A DNA stretch of 64,000 nucleotides from assembly GCF_023546765.1 (NCBI RefSeq), contig NZ_CP097484.1, forward strand, positions 2,016,001 through 2,080,000, given 5' to 3'. Source of the DNA: Methylobacterium tardum. Its GTDB lineage: Bacteria; Pseudomonadota; Alphaproteobacteria; Rhizobiales; Beijerinckiaceae. Position 1 is the stretch's first letter, and each line of letters begins with the position of its first letter. Shown here in pieces: positions 1-9,591 of the stretch. Below the pieces are notes generated by a model, which was given only the letters and a program-made list of their open reading frames with translations, searched no databases and was not told the origin of the DNA. The position numbers and the translations under genes are program-made.

Positions 1-2337
1 CGGGTCGATGCCGACCTCGCCGCGCAGGACGTGCGCCTGACCATGGGCGGCGAGCCGACCTTCGTGTCGGTGGACGATTTCGAATCGCCCGAATGGAACA
101 TCGCCGCGGTCGGCCCGACCAAGCGCGGCCGCGCCGACCAGCTGATCCGGCGCCTGCGCGACCGGTTCGGGCCCGGCGGCCTGCTCCATTACGGCCAGGG
201 CAAGTGGTACCCCGGCGAGAGCCTGCCCCGTTGGGCCTTCGCGCTCTACTGGCGCAAGGACGGCCAGCCGATCTGGCGGAACCCGGACCTGATCGCCCCG
301 GAAGCCGCCCCCGGGGAGGCGGGCACGGCCACCATCGCGCAGGCCAAGGCGTTCGCCGACGCGCTGGCCCGCCGCCTCGGCCTCGCCGACTACGTCTTCC
401 CGGCCTTCGAGGACGGCGAGCTCTGGGAGAAGAAGACCGCGGCGCTGCCGGTCAACGTCACGCCGGCCGATGCCAAGTCGGGCTCGGTGGAGTTCGATGC
501 CCGGATCAAGCGGGTCTACGCGCGGGGCCTCGGGGAGGCGGCGGGCTACGTCCTGCCGCTCGCGAGCCTGCCCACCGGCAAGGACGGCGACGCCGAAAGG
601 GTCTGGATCTCGGAAAAGTGGGATTTCCGGCGCGGCGCCGCCTTCCTGGTGCCGGGCGATTCGCCCGTGGGCTTCCGCCTGCCCCTGTCGTCCCTGCCCT
701 ACGTGCCGCCGGAGCACTATCCCTACTACCAGCCGCAGGACCCTTTGGAGCCGCGCCCGCCCCTCCCCGACGGCCATCCCGGCGCGACGGTGGCCAACGG
801 CTCCGGCATCACCGGCGTCGCGGTGCGCACGGCCCTGTCGATCGAGCCCCGCGACGGGGTGGTGCGGGTGTTCATGCCGCCGGTGCAGCGCGCCGACGAG
901 TATCTCGAACTCGCCGGCCACCTCGAGGCGGCCGCCGCCGAGCTGAACCTGCCGATCCACCTTGAGGGCTACGAGCCGCCCTACGACCCGCGGATCGGCG
1001 TGATCAAGGTCACCCCCGACCCGGGCGTGATCGAGGTGAACGTCCACCCGGCCGCCTCCTGGCGGGAGGCGGTCGCCATCACCACCGACCTCTACGCCGA
1101 GGCCCGCCAGACCCGGCTCGGCGCGGAAAAATTCATGACCGACGGGCGCCACACCGGCACCGGCGGCGGCAACCACGTGGTCATGGGCGGCGTCACGCCG
1201 GACGATTCCCCGTTCCTGCGCCGGCCCGACCTCCTGAAGAGCCTCGTGCTGTACTGGCAGCGCCACCCGGCGCTCTCGTACCTGTTCTCGGGCCTCTATA
1301 TCGGCCCGACCAGCCAAGCGCCGCGCATGGACGAGGCCCGCCACGACGGGCTCTACGAGCTGGAGATCGCGCTCGCCCAGGTGCCGGCCCCCGACGCGCC
1401 CAACATCCCGCGCTGGCTCGTCGACCGGATCTTCCGCAACATCCTGGTGGACGTCACCGGCAACACCCACCGGGCCGAGATCTGCATCGACAAGCTGTAC
1501 TCGCCGGACGGGCCGACCGGGCGCCTCGGCCTCCTGGAATTCCGCGCCTTCGAGATGCCGCCGGACGCGCGGATGAGCCTCGCCCAGCAATTGCTGCTCC
1601 GCGCCCTCGTGGCCTGGCTGTGGCGCGAGCCGCAGACCGGAAGTTGTGTCCGCTGGGGCACGAACCTCCACGATCGGTTCATGCTGCCGCATTTCCTCTG
1701 GTCCGACTTCCTCTCGGTGCTGGAGGATCTGCGGGCGGCGGGGTACGATTTCGATCCGGTCGCCTTCGAGGCGCAGGCGCTGTTCCGCTTCCCCGTCTTC
1801 GGCACGGTCGAGCAGGGCGGGGTCCGGATGGAGCTGCGCCAGGCGCTGGAGCCCTGGCACGTGATGGGCGAGGAAGGGACCAGCGGGGGCACTGTGCGCT
1901 TCGTCGACAGCTCGGTCGAGCGGCTGCAGGTCAAGGTCGAGGGCTTCGTTCCCGAGCGGCATGTCATCGCCTGCAACGGCCGTCGCCTGCCCATGACCTC
2001 CACCGGCCGCGGCGGCGAGGCCGTGGCGGGCCTGCGCTTCAAGGCGTGGCAGCCGGCCTCCTCGCTGCACCCGACCATTCCGGCCCACTCGCCGCTGACC
2101 TTCGACATCCTCGACGCCTGGAGCGGGCGCTCCCTCGGCGGCTGCCGCTATCACGTCGCCCATCCGGGCGGCCGCAACTACGAGACCCATCCGGTCAATG
2201 CCTACGAGGCGGAGGGGCGCCGGCTCGCCCGGTTCCAGCCGCACGGCCACACGCCGGGCCGGCTCGAGATGCCCCGTCCGGAATCGAGCGCGGAGTTCCC
2301 GCTGACCCTCGACCTGCGGACGCCGGCCCCGCAATGA
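1..2337 (+). CDS. DUF2126 putative amidoligase (5' part outside window)
   Basis: The frame is open from the left edge, so the N-terminal part is missing; family members usually begin with a transglutaminase-like domain and exceed 1,000 residues, against 778 codons here. The visible part is DUF2126, classed as a putative amidoligase (glutamine-synthetase-like COOH-NH2 ligase). Landmarks are TMGGEPTF (nt 40-63), HTGTGGGNH (nt 1150-1176) and EFRAFEMPP (about nt 1540). It presumably joins a carboxylate to an amine using ATP; the substrate is unknown. An in-frame GTG at 31 lies just before a conserved motif and is not the start. Ten bases separate it from the next gene, suggesting one operon through 5783. 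Confidence 0.85.
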   Translation, partial: RVDADLAAQDVRLTMGGEPTFVSVDDFESPEWNIAAVGPTKRGRADQLIRRLRDRFGPGGLLHYGQGKWYPGESLPRWAFALYWRKDGQPIWRNPDLIAPEAAPGEAGTATIAQAKAFADALARRLGLADYVFPAFEDGELWEKKTAALPVNVTPADAKSGSVEFDARIKRVYARGLGEAAGYVLPLASLPTGKDGDAERVWISEKWDFRRGAAFLVPGDSPVGFRLPLSSLPYVPPEHYPYYQPQDPLEPRPPLPDGHPGATVANGSGITGVAVRTALSIEPRDGVVRVFMPPVQRADEYLELAGHLEAAAAELNLPIHLEGYEPPYDPRIGVIKVTPDPGVIEVNVHPAASWREAVAITTDLYAEARQTRLGAEKFMTDGRHTGTGGGNHVVMGGVTPDDSPFLRRPDLLKSLVLYWQRHPALSYLFSGLYIGPTSQAPRMDEARHDGLYELEIALAQVPAPDAPNIPRWLVDRIFRNILVDVTGNTHRAEICIDKLYSPDGPTGRLGLLEFRAFEMPPDARMSLAQQLLLRALVAWLWREPQTGSCVRWGTNLHDRFMLPHFLWSDFLSVLEDLRAAGYDFDPVAFEAQALFRFPVFGTVEQGGVRMELRQALEPWHVMGEEGTSGGTVRFVDSSVERLQVKVEGFVPERHVIACNGRRLPMTSTGRGGEAVAGLRFKAWQPASSLHPTIPAHSPLTFDILDAWSGRSLGGCRYHVAHPGGRNYETHPVNAYEAEGRRLARFQPHGHTPGRLEMPRPESSAEFPLTLDLRTPAPQ

Positions 2338-2347
2338 CCGGGGTGCC

Positions 2348-4888
2348 ATGATGCAGGCGGCGCTCGCGGACAGCACCGCCCGGGCCGAGCCGGTCGAGAC
2401 CCAGCGGGCGCGCGTCGCCCGCTGGGTTGCGGGCTATCGCCCCGCCCCCGGTCGGCCGGACGAGTTCCTGGGTCCCGACGGCCAACCCCGCGGGGCGTGG
2501 CCGCGCCTGCTCGACCATCTCGGCGGCCTCACCGAGCCGGAGATCATGGCCCGCTTCGTCGCGGCGGAGCGGCATATCCGGGACGCGGGCATCTCGTTCC
2601 GCATCGCCGGCGACCAGCGCGAGCATCCCTGGCCGCTCGGCTGCCTGCCCCTGGTGATCGAGGGGACGGAGTGGGCGGCGCTCAGCGCCGGGATCGTCCA
2701 GCGCGCGGAGCTGATGGAGGCGATCCTCGCCGACACTTACGGCGAGGGCCGGCTGGTCCAGGAGGGTCTGCTGCCCGCCGCGATCGTGGCCGGCACGCCC
2801 GAGTTCCTGCACCCGCTCCAGGGCGTCACGCCCCCCGGCGGCCATTACCTGAAGCTCTACGCCGCCGATCTCGGCCGGGGTCCGGACGGGCGCTGGCAGG
2901 TGCTGGCCGACCGGACGCAGGCGCCCTCGGGCCTCGGCTGGGCGCTGGAGAACCGCATGGTCCTGGCCCGGACCTTCCCGGACTTCTTCCAGGACCTCCA
3001 TGTCGAGCGCCTGCCGGCCTTCTTCCAGGCGTTCCGCGACGGGCTGGCCCTGGGCGCCGAGCGGTCCGACCCGCGGATCTGCCTGCTGACCTCCGGCCCC
3101 TACAGCAGCACCTATGTCGAGCAGGCGGCGCTCGCCCGCTATCTCGGCCTGATGCTGGTGGAGGGCGACGACCTCGTCATGCGGGACGGGCGCCTGCACG
3201 TGCGCACCGTCTCCGGCCTGAAGCGCGCCGACGCCCTGTGGCGGCGGATCGACGCCGACTTCCTCGACCCGCTGGAGCTGAACCCGGCCTCGCGGCTCGG
3301 CGTGCCCGGCATCCTCGACGCCCTGCGCAACGGCTCCCTGGTGATGGCCAACATGCCGGGCTCGGGGCTCGTCGAGTCGGCCGCGCTCGCGCCCTATCTC
3401 GACGGCATCGCCCGCCGGGTGCTGGGCGAACCCCTGCGGCTCGGCCATCCGCGCACGTGGTGGTGCGGCGATCTCGAGGGCTTGGCACACGCGCAGGCCA
3501 ACCTCGACAGCCTGACCCTGCGCCCGGCCGCCACGCCCCAGCGCGGGGCGGGGCGCGACGCGATCCTGGCGGGCCCGGTCCTGGCGGCCGAGCGGGAGCG
3601 GGTCGTGGCGGCCCTGCGCGACCGGCCCTTCGATTACGTCGCCCAGGAGGCGGCGCCGCTCTCGACCATGCCGGGCTGGGAGCGCGGCCCGGACGGCCTC
3701 GCCCTGGTGCCCCGCCCGTTCGTGGTCCGGGTCTTCGCCACCCGGACGCCGCTCGGCTGGCAGGTCATGCCGGGCGGCTTCTGCCGGGTCTCGGAGCGCG
3801 AGGACGTCGATCCGATCGAGCTGCGGCTCGGCATCCGCTCGGCCGATGTCTGGGTCCTGTCGGAGAAGCCGGTCGCTTCGCCTCTGATCGGCGCGCAGGC
3901 GGCCCCGCGGGTGCGGCGGGTCGGCGGCCACCTGCCGTCCCGGGCGGCAGATGGCCTGTTCTGGTTCGGCCGCTATCTCGAACGCGCCGAGGCGGTGATC
4001 CGGCTCGTCCTCGCCCATCTGCGCAGCGTCGGCGACGCGGTCGGGGCCGACATCTCGGGCGCCCTCGACACCCCGGCGGCCCTGGCGCTCCGCGCCCTGC
4101 TGCACGAGTGGGGCAGCATCGGCGCGGCCGACCTGCCCACCGCCCGCCTCGCCCAAGAGGCGCTGGCCGGGCACGACCGGCCGGGCTCGGCCCGCGCCCA
4201 TATCGTCTCGGCCCGCCGCAACGCCGCAGCCCTGCGCGCGCGCCTGTCCGGCGAGGCCTGGCGGGTGCTCGCAGATCTGAACGAGTTCCTGTCCCTCAAC
4301 GATGAGCGCACCTTCACCGAGTCGCAGCTCGCGGGTCGCGCCGAGCGGGCGCTGAGCCATCTCGCGGCTCTGTCCGGCCTGACCCACGAGAACATGAGCC
4401 GGGCGGAGGGCTGGCACTTCGTCGAGCTCGGCCGGCGGATCGAGCGGGCGATCAACACCTGCACTTTCGCGCTGGCCTTCGCCAACGACGAGGCGACCCC
4501 GGGCTGCCTCGGGGTGATGCTGTCGCTCTGCGACTCGCAGATCAGCTACGGACGCCGCTATCTGCAAGGGGCTGCCCTCGACCCGGTCCGCGACATGGTG
4601 CTGCTCGACCCCTACAATCCGCGCTCGATCGCCTTCCAGGCGGAGGCGATCACCCGCCACCTCGCCGACCTGCCGGCGCTGGCCGCCGATGGCCTCCCCG
4701 AGCCGCATTGCCGCCTCGCCGCCCGGATCCTGTCGGAGCTGCGCAGCGGCGAGGCCGCCGATTTCGACGCCGTGCGCCTCACCGCGCTGGCGACCGACCT
4801 GGAGCGGCTCGCCGACGGGATCGCGGCCCGCTACTTCCCCACCGGGCCGAACGCGCTGCGCCCCGAGAAGCTGACGGGGCTGGCGTGA
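2348..4888 (+). CDS. Circularly permuted ATP-grasp / alpha-E domain fusion protein
   Basis: This 846-residue protein fuses two modules that are separate genes in many bacteria. Residues about 60-500 are a circularly permuted ATP-grasp domain (CP_ATPgrasp type): HYLKLYAADL, a conserved SGLGWALENR segment, LTSGPYSSTYVEQA and RTWWCGD are visible. From about residue 530 an alpha-E (DUF403) domain begins with ADGLFWFGRYLERAEA and runs to the end. ATP-grasp enzymes form amide or peptide bonds through acyl phosphates; the alpha-E partner has no known activity. The stop overlaps the GTG of the transglutaminase gene, indicating translational coupling. The substrate cannot be read from the sequence. 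Confidence 0.85.
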   Translation: MMQAALADSTARAEPVETQRARVARWVAGYRPAPGRPDEFLGPDGQPRGAWPRLLDHLGGLTEPEIMARFVAAERHIRDAGISFRIAGDQREHPWPLGCLPLVIEGTEWAALSAGIVQRAELMEAILADTYGEGRLVQEGLLPAAIVAGTPEFLHPLQGVTPPGGHYLKLYAADLGRGPDGRWQVLADRTQAPSGLGWALENRMVLARTFPDFFQDLHVERLPAFFQAFRDGLALGAERSDPRICLLTSGPYSSTYVEQAALARYLGLMLVEGDDLVMRDGRLHVRTVSGLKRADALWRRIDADFLDPLELNPASRLGVPGILDALRNGSLVMANMPGSGLVESAALAPYLDGIARRVLGEPLRLGHPRTWWCGDLEGLAHAQANLDSLTLRPAATPQRGAGRDAILAGPVLAAERERVVAALRDRPFDYVAQEAAPLSTMPGWERGPDGLALVPRPFVVRVFATRTPLGWQVMPGGFCRVSEREDVDPIELRLGIRSADVWVLSEKPVASPLIGAQAAPRVRRVGGHLPSRAADGLFWFGRYLERAEAVIRLVLAHLRSVGDAVGADISGALDTPAALALRALLHEWGSIGAADLPTARLAQEALAGHDRPGSARAHIVSARRNAAALRARLSGEAWRVLADLNEFLSLNDERTFTESQLAGRAERALSHLAALSGLTHENMSRAEGWHFVELGRRIERAINTCTFALAFANDEATPGCLGVMLSLCDSQISYGRRYLQGAALDPVRDMVLLDPYNPRSIAFQAEAITRHLADLPALAADGLPEPHCRLAARILSELRSGEAADFDAVRLTALATDLERLADGIAARYFPTGPNALRPEKLTGLA

Positions 4889-5783
4889 TCTACACACTGC
4901 GCCACCGCACCACCTACCGCTACGGCAAGCCGGTGCACTTCGCCCGCTGCACCCTGCGGCTCAAGCCGCAGGATTGCGAGGGCCAGAGCGTGCTGGCGAG
5001 CGCCGTCACGATCGACCCGAGCCCCGCCCGCGCGGTGATGCGGCGCGACTATTTCGGCATCGACGCGGTGGCGGTCACGCTGGAGACGCCCCACACCACC
5101 TTCAGCGTCGAGGCGCTCTCCACCGTGCGGGTCGAGCGTCCCTCCCCGCCGCCGCCGGAGGCCGGGATGCCCTGGGAGCGGGTCCGCGACGCCGTGGTGG
5201 CCGGGCGGGACCTCGGCGGCCGCGCGCCGGTGCACTTCCTGTTCCCCAGCGGCCGGGTCCCGCTGCTCTCCGAGGTCACCGACTACGCGCGGCCGAGCTT
5301 CTCGCCCGGCCGCAGCGCCTACGGGGCGGCGCACGACCTGATGCTGCGCATCGGCCGGGATTTCCGCTTCGACGCCAAGGCCACCCATGTCTACACGCCG
5401 CTCGCCGAGTCCTTCGCGCTGCGGGCGGGGTCTGCCAGGACTTCGCCCACGTGATGATCGCGGCCTTACGCGGCATGGGCCTGCCGGCGGTTTATGTCAG
5501 CGGCTATCTGCGGACCGTGCCGCCGCCGGGCCGCCCGCGCCTGCGCGGGGCGGATGCGAGCCACGCCTGGGTCGCGGTCTGGTGCGGCGACGGCTGGCTC
5601 GGCCTCGATCCCACCAACGCCGTGGCGGTGCGGGACGACCACATCGTGGTGGCCCGCGGCCGGGACTACGGCGACGTGGCGCCGGTCGACGGCATCGTCA
5701 GCGGTTCGGGCAAGCAGCGCCTCAAGGTCGAGGTCGACGTGATCCCCGATACCGAGCTGCAGGATCTGGCGCTGGTGGGGTGA
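4885..5783 (+). pseudogene. Transglutaminase-like cysteine protease family protein, frameshifted
   Basis: The GTG at 4885 overlaps the preceding stop (GTGA). The N-terminal bacterial transglutaminase domain (IYTLRHRTTYRY onward) reads in one frame to a premature stop at 5454. The catalytic core, with GVCQDFAH (Cys), SHAWV (His) and LDPTN (Asp), reads in another frame to 5783. The switch is at about 5427-5432, in a run of four G directly before the cysteine motif; one extra G restores a continuous protein of about 299 residues. As given, the gene cannot make an active enzyme. Either a sequencing deletion or a real inactivation would explain this. It is the third gene of the amidoligase/ATP-grasp operon. 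Confidence 0.8.
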
Positions 5784-5793
5784 GGTGGCGCTC

Positions 5794-5882
5794 CGTCATC
5801 GCGAGCGCAGCGAAGCGACCCGGGGGCGCGATATCGGTCGGCGTGGCGCTGCCGGATTGCTTCGCTCCGCTCGCAAAGACGG
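5794..5882. repeat. Interspersed palindromic repeat, family 1, copy A
   Basis: The element runs from CGTCATCGCGAGCG to TCGCAAAGACGG. The left arm (GCGAGCGCAGCGAAGCGA) pairs with the right arm (TTGCTTCGCTCCGCTCGC) to form a long imperfect hairpin. Near-identical copies lie at 24158-24248 and 39896-39987, with a partial one at 44013-44042. It sits between convergent genes, where a hairpin could also act in transcript termination. Confidence 0.75.
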
Positions 5883-5958
5883 TGGTGTCGGGGTCCCGCC
5901 CCGACCCGGCCTCGCGGAGGCGCACCGGCAACGAGCGCGGCGTGTCGGGGCGGGACCC

Positions 5959-6570
5959 TCACCACATCGTCTTGGCCGCCCGCTCCGGCCATTCCGCGTC
6001 GTAACGCTGGCCGCCGACTTCGCCCGCGGTCAGGGCTGCCAGGATCGCGCCGGGGGTCGGCAGGCTCGCCGCATCGACGCGGGCTTCCGGATCCCACAGC
6101 ACGGCCCGGATGATCGCCCGCGCGCACTGGAAGTAGATCTCCGCGACGGTGATCACGAGCGCGGTGCGCGGCGCGTGGCCGTCGACCGTGAACGTGGCCA
6201 GAAGATCCGGGTCGGCCGAGATCACCGCCCGCCCGTTCACCCGGAGCGTCGTGCCCGAGCCGGGGATCAGGAACAGCAGCGCGACCCGGGGATCGCGCAC
6301 GATGTTGCGCAGCGAATCGATCCGGTTGTTCCCCCGCCGGTCCGGCAGGATCAGCGTGCGCGGATCGGCGACTCGCACGAAGCCCGGCTGGTCCCCGCGG
6401 GGGCTGCAATCGAGCCCCTCGGGACCGGAGGTCGCCAGCACCGCGAAGGGCGAGGCCGCGATCAGCGCCGCGTAGTCCGGCGTGACCGAGGCCGCCACCT
6501 TTACCGTGGAGGCGGCCGCCAGGGGCGCGCTGTAGATCGCCTCCAGCGCGGCGAGATCGTCGACGATCAT
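5959..6570 (-). CDS. PPOX-class FMN-binding flavoprotein (MSMEG_1061-like)
   Basis: A 203-residue member of the pyridoxamine-5'-phosphate oxidase-like split-barrel family. Family features are the central SPRGDQPGFVRV segment, the LILPDRRGNNRIDSLRNI segment (typical of the MSMEG_1061 type) and VALLFLIPGSGTTLRVNGRA. Such proteins bind FMN or F420 and act as small-molecule reductases or oxidases; the substrate here is unknown. It starts seven bases after the lysK stop on the same strand, so it is probably co-transcribed as the distal gene. Confidence 0.85.
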   Translation of the reverse strand: MIVDDLAALEAIYSAPLAAASTVKVAASVTPDYAALIAASPFAVLATSGPEGLDCSPRGDQPGFVRVADPRTLILPDRRGNNRIDSLRNIVRDPRVALLFLIPGSGTTLRVNGRAVISADPDLLATFTVDGHAPRTALVITVAEIYFQCARAIIRAVLWDPEARVDAASLPTPGAILAALTAGEVGGQRYDAEWPERAAKTMW

Positions 6571-6577
6571 CGCGCGC

Positions 6578-8284
6578 TCACGCGACCGGGGCCGCCTTGC
6601 CGGCCGCGAAGGCTTCGTGCTCCGCCACCAGCGCCCCCGACAGGGAAGCGGCGATCAGGCCCCGGGTCTCGCCGACCCCGTAGAGCGCCACAAAGGAGCC
6701 GAACCGGGGCCCGCGCGCCTCGCCGAACAGCACGTTGTAGAGGCTCGTGAACCACGCCTGCGACACGCCGGGCCGCCCGTCCGGGCTCTTGGCCTTGCCG
6801 GACGTGTCGGGGAAGTGGCGCCGGCCGACCTCGTAGACCGCCGCCTGCAGGGCCTCCGGATCGGTGGAGCCGGCATGCTCCTTGAGCGTCTCCGCGAGGT
6901 CCTCCAGGGCCGCCCGCTCCTCGGGCATCGGCGCTCGGTAGGTCTTGGCCGGCCGGACGAAGTCCGAGAAGTACTTCAGGGCGTGCCTGACCAGCCGGTC
7001 GAGGCCCGGATGGGTCTCCGGCCCGGTCTGCGGCGCGTAGCGGCGGATGAAGCCCCACAGCACCGCCGGATCCTCGGTGTTGGCCACCGCCGCGAGGTTG
7101 AGCAGCATCGCGAAGGTCAGGCTCGCGCCCTCGACCTTCTCGGGCTCCGGCGGGGTGCCGGCGTGCAGGTGCCAGACCGGGTTGCCCAGACGCAGCTTCG
7201 CGTCCTGGCCGGCATAGCGGTCGAGGAAGCCGATATACTCGTCCACGTGCCGGGGGATCACGTCGAAGAACAGGCGCTTGGCCTCCCGCGGCTTGTTGTA
7301 CATGAACAAAGCCAGCGAGTCCGGCGTGCCGTACTTGAGCCAGTCGTCGATCGTCAGGCCGTTGCCCTTCGACTTCGAGATCTTTTGGCCCTTCTCATCG
7401 AGGAACAGCTCGTAGTTGAAGCCCTCCGGCGGCTCGCCGCCGAGCGCCCGGGCGATCTTGCCCGAGAGCTTCACCGAGTCGATCAGGTCCTTGCCGGCCA
7501 TCTCGTAGTCGACGCCCAGCGCCACCCAGCGCATCGCCCAATCGGGCTTCCATTGCAGCTTGGCGTGGCCGCCGGTCACCGGCGTCTCGTAGCGCTCGCC
7601 GGTCTCGGGATCGCGCCACACGATGGTGCCGCTCTCGGCCTTCACCTCGTCGATCGGCACCTGCATCACGTGGCCGGTCACCGGGTGGAGCGGCAGGAAC
7701 GGCGAGTAGCTCGCCGAGCGCTCGGCCCGCAGGGACGGCAGCATGATCTCCATCACGGCGTCGTAGCGTTCGAGCACGCGGAGCAGCACCGTGTCGAACA
7801 CGCCCGCGCGGTAGCACTCGGTGGCCGAGCGGAACTCGTAGGCGAACCCGAAGGCGTCGAGGAAGCGGCGCAATTCGGCGTTGTTGTGCGCCCCGAAGCT
7901 GTCATGGGTGCCGAACGGGTCCGGCACGCGGGTGAGCGGCTGGTTGAGATGGGCGGCCAGCATCTCCCGGTTCGGGACGTTGTCGGGGACCTTGCGCAGC
8001 CCGTCCATGTCGTCCGAGAAGGCGATCAGCCGGGTCGGCACCGCGTCGCGGGTGAGCACCCGGAAGGCGTGCCGCACCATGGAGGTGCGGGCGACCTCGC
8101 CGAACGTGCCGATATGCGGCAGGCCCGAGGGGCCGTAGCCGGTCTCGAACAGCACCTCGTTCTTGCCGGATTTCTCCAGCCGCGCCACGAGCTTGCGCGC
8201 CTCCTCGAAGGGCCAGGCGGCGGCGTTGGCGGCGGCCTCGATGATGTCGGCGTCGAGGGTCAGGGCTGGCGGAGCGGCTGGCAT
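6578..8284 (-). CDS. lysK: Lysine--tRNA ligase, class I
   Basis: A 568-residue class I lysyl-tRNA synthetase, the archaeal-type enzyme that most Alphaproteobacteria use in place of class II LysRS. It charges tRNA-Lys with lysine in the cytoplasm. The HIGH-type motif appears as PHIGT in [14 protein letters not shown] near residue 58. The KMSKS-type loop appears as KISKSKGN near residue 300. The length is normal for the family and the frame is uninterrupted. The PPOX flavoprotein gene follows after seven bases. Confidence 0.96.
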   Translation of the reverse strand: MPAAPPALTLDADIIEAAANAAAWPFEEARKLVARLEKSGKNEVLFETGYGPSGLPHIGTFGEVARTSMVRHAFRVLTRDAVPTRLIAFSDDMDGLRKVPDNVPNREMLAAHLNQPLTRVPDPFGTHDSFGAHNNAELRRFLDAFGFAYEFRSATECYRAGVFDTVLLRVLERYDAVMEIMLPSLRAERSASYSPFLPLHPVTGHVMQVPIDEVKAESGTIVWRDPETGERYETPVTGGHAKLQWKPDWAMRWVALGVDYEMAGKDLIDSVKLSGKIARALGGEPPEGFNYELFLDEKGQKISKSKGNGLTIDDWLKYGTPDSLALFMYNKPREAKRLFFDVIPRHVDEYIGFLDRYAGQDAKLRLGNPVWHLHAGTPPEPEKVEGASLTFAMLLNLAAVANTEDPAVLWGFIRRYAPQTGPETHPGLDRLVRHALKYFSDFVRPAKTYRAPMPEERAALEDLAETLKEHAGSTDPEALQAAVYEVGRRHFPDTSGKAKSPDGRPGVSQAWFTSLYNVLFGEARGPRFGSFVALYGVGETRGLIAASLSGALVAEHEAFAAGKAAPVA

Positions 8285-8370
8285 GTCTTCTGGGATGAAC
8301 GCAAATTGGAAGCGCGCACCCTAGAGCGGTTCGCACCGGAGCGGAACGCCCAGATGGGCAACCGGAGTCG

Positions 8371-8532
8371 CTATTGCCCGCAGCGATGTGGGTGCGAACA
8401 GGTAGGCGGGGTCAGACACGTGACCGGCGCGCGCTGTGTCGAACGCTCAGTCATGAGGTGGGCGATCTCGTCCTGAAGGTCCGGGGACAGGTCGCGCGTC
8501 TTCGCCACGGCCTTCTCGAGCAGATCCGTCAT
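8371..8532 (-). pseudogene. Possible remnant of a small antitoxin-like protein
   Basis: A 53-codon frame begins MTDLLEKAVAKTRDLSPD and continues LQDEIAHLM. This resembles the N-terminus of small antitoxin-like or regulatory proteins common in this order. After about residue 26 the sequence becomes unlike any such family (TERSTQRAPV onward), as if the 3' half had been lost or replaced. No toxin gene lies beside it. The rest of 8285-8595 holds nothing recognisable. This is a resemblance judged by eye and is weak. Confidence 0.3.
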
Positions 8533-8595
8533 GGTGCCGTCCGACAGCCGAAGCCCGGCGGGCAGGATTTCCAATTCCCGCTGGCGACGAAAGCC

Positions 8596-9546
8596 TCAGA
8601 ACGGGCTGACCGGGAAGAACCGCAGGTACAGCTCGGTGTACTTGCCGTCGTCCCAGACCCGCTGGAGCGCGTCGTCCAGCGCCCGGGAGAGGGCCGCGTC
8701 CTCCTGGCGGGTGATCAGGCCGATGCCCTCCCCGAAATAGCGGTTCTCCAGGTAGTCGCCGCCGGTCAGCGCGCAGCAAGTCTCCGCGTCCTGGCCGCCG
8801 ACATAGAGGGCGAGGTTCAGGCCGTCGGCGAACAGGTAGTCGATCTCGCCGCGCTTGAGCGCGCCCTCGGCCGCCGCGAGGTCGGTGAAGTCCTTCGGGA
8901 CGGCCTTCGGGAAGAACGCCTTGAGGTAGGCCGCGTGCGCGCTGCCGGCGATCACGCCGACGCTGCGCCCGGCGAGCGCCGCCGCCGAGGGGACGGGCAG
9001 GCCCTTGTCGGTCCGCGCCGCGAAGCGCGCCGGCCAGCGGAAATACGGCCGCGTCGCCAGGAATTTCTCCCGCAGCGTCGCCGTCAGGGGGATGGCGGCC
9101 GCGACCACGTCGCCCTGCTTGCCGTCGAGGGCGTCCAGCAGGGTGTCGAAGCGGCGCGCCTGCACCGTGCAGGTGATCGTCAGCTTCTCGCAGACGGCCC
9201 GGGCGAGTTCGACCACGAAGCCCGTCGGGTTGCCGTCGGGGCCGGCGAAGTGCAGCGGCGGGAACTCGTCGTCCGTGAGGAAGCGAACCGCCCGGCCGGT
9301 CTGAGGCGCCTCGATCCGCTCGCCCCGGCTGCGCGGGTTCCAGAAATCCGGCACCGTGACGACGGGAGGGGCGGCGGGCGCGGCCTGGGGCTCCGTCGGC
9401 GCCGCGGCGCTGGCGGGCGGCGGCCAGAGGAGCGCGGCGGCGAGCGCGGCCGCCGCGAACCGGAATGGGATGCCTGTCCTATCGCCTCTTGACGATCGGG
9501 AGGGGGTGGTGCTCCTCTCGGAGCGTGGGGGCGGGGACTGGCTCAC
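8596..9546 (-). CDS. Periplasmic solute-binding protein, amino-acid ABC type (SBP_bac_3)
   Basis: A 316-residue family 3 extracellular solute-binding protein. It starts at GTG 9546, preceded by a strong GAGGAGG-type ribosome binding site. A hydrophobic signal segment (FRFAAAALAAALLW, about residues 28-41) ends at an ASA-type cleavage site. The mature domain begins near RFLTDDEFPPLHF and includes GFVVELARAVCEKL and the closing segment WDDGKYTELYLRFF. No permease or ATPase gene is adjacent, so it is an orphan binding protein or a sensor-like component. Its ligand is unknown. It diverges from the glycosyltransferase gene with 45 bases between the starts. Confidence 0.8.
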   Translation of the reverse strand: MSQSPPPRSERSTTPSRSSRGDRTGIPFRFAAAALAAALLWPPPASAAAPTEPQAAPAAPPVVTVPDFWNPRSRGERIEAPQTGRAVRFLTDDEFPPLHFAGPDGNPTGFVVELARAVCEKLTITCTVQARRFDTLLDALDGKQGDVVAAAIPLTATLREKFLATRPYFRWPARFAARTDKGLPVPSAAALAGRSVGVIAGSAHAAYLKAFFPKAVPKDFTDLAAAEGALKRGEIDYLFADGLNLALYVGGQDAETCCALTGGDYLENRYFGEGIGLITRQEDAALSRALDDALQRVWDDGKYTELYLRFFPVSPF

Positions 9547-9591
9547 CTCCCTCCTCTATCACGACCTGAGGCCACCGGGGGAGCGCACGGC

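Noticed and set aside
2195..4897. 900-codon open frame antisense to the ATP-grasp/alpha-E gene
   Set aside because: It is the mirror of a strongly biased high-GC gene. Its protein is Arg/Gly/Ala/Glu-rich without domain structure, and the plus-strand protein has clear families.
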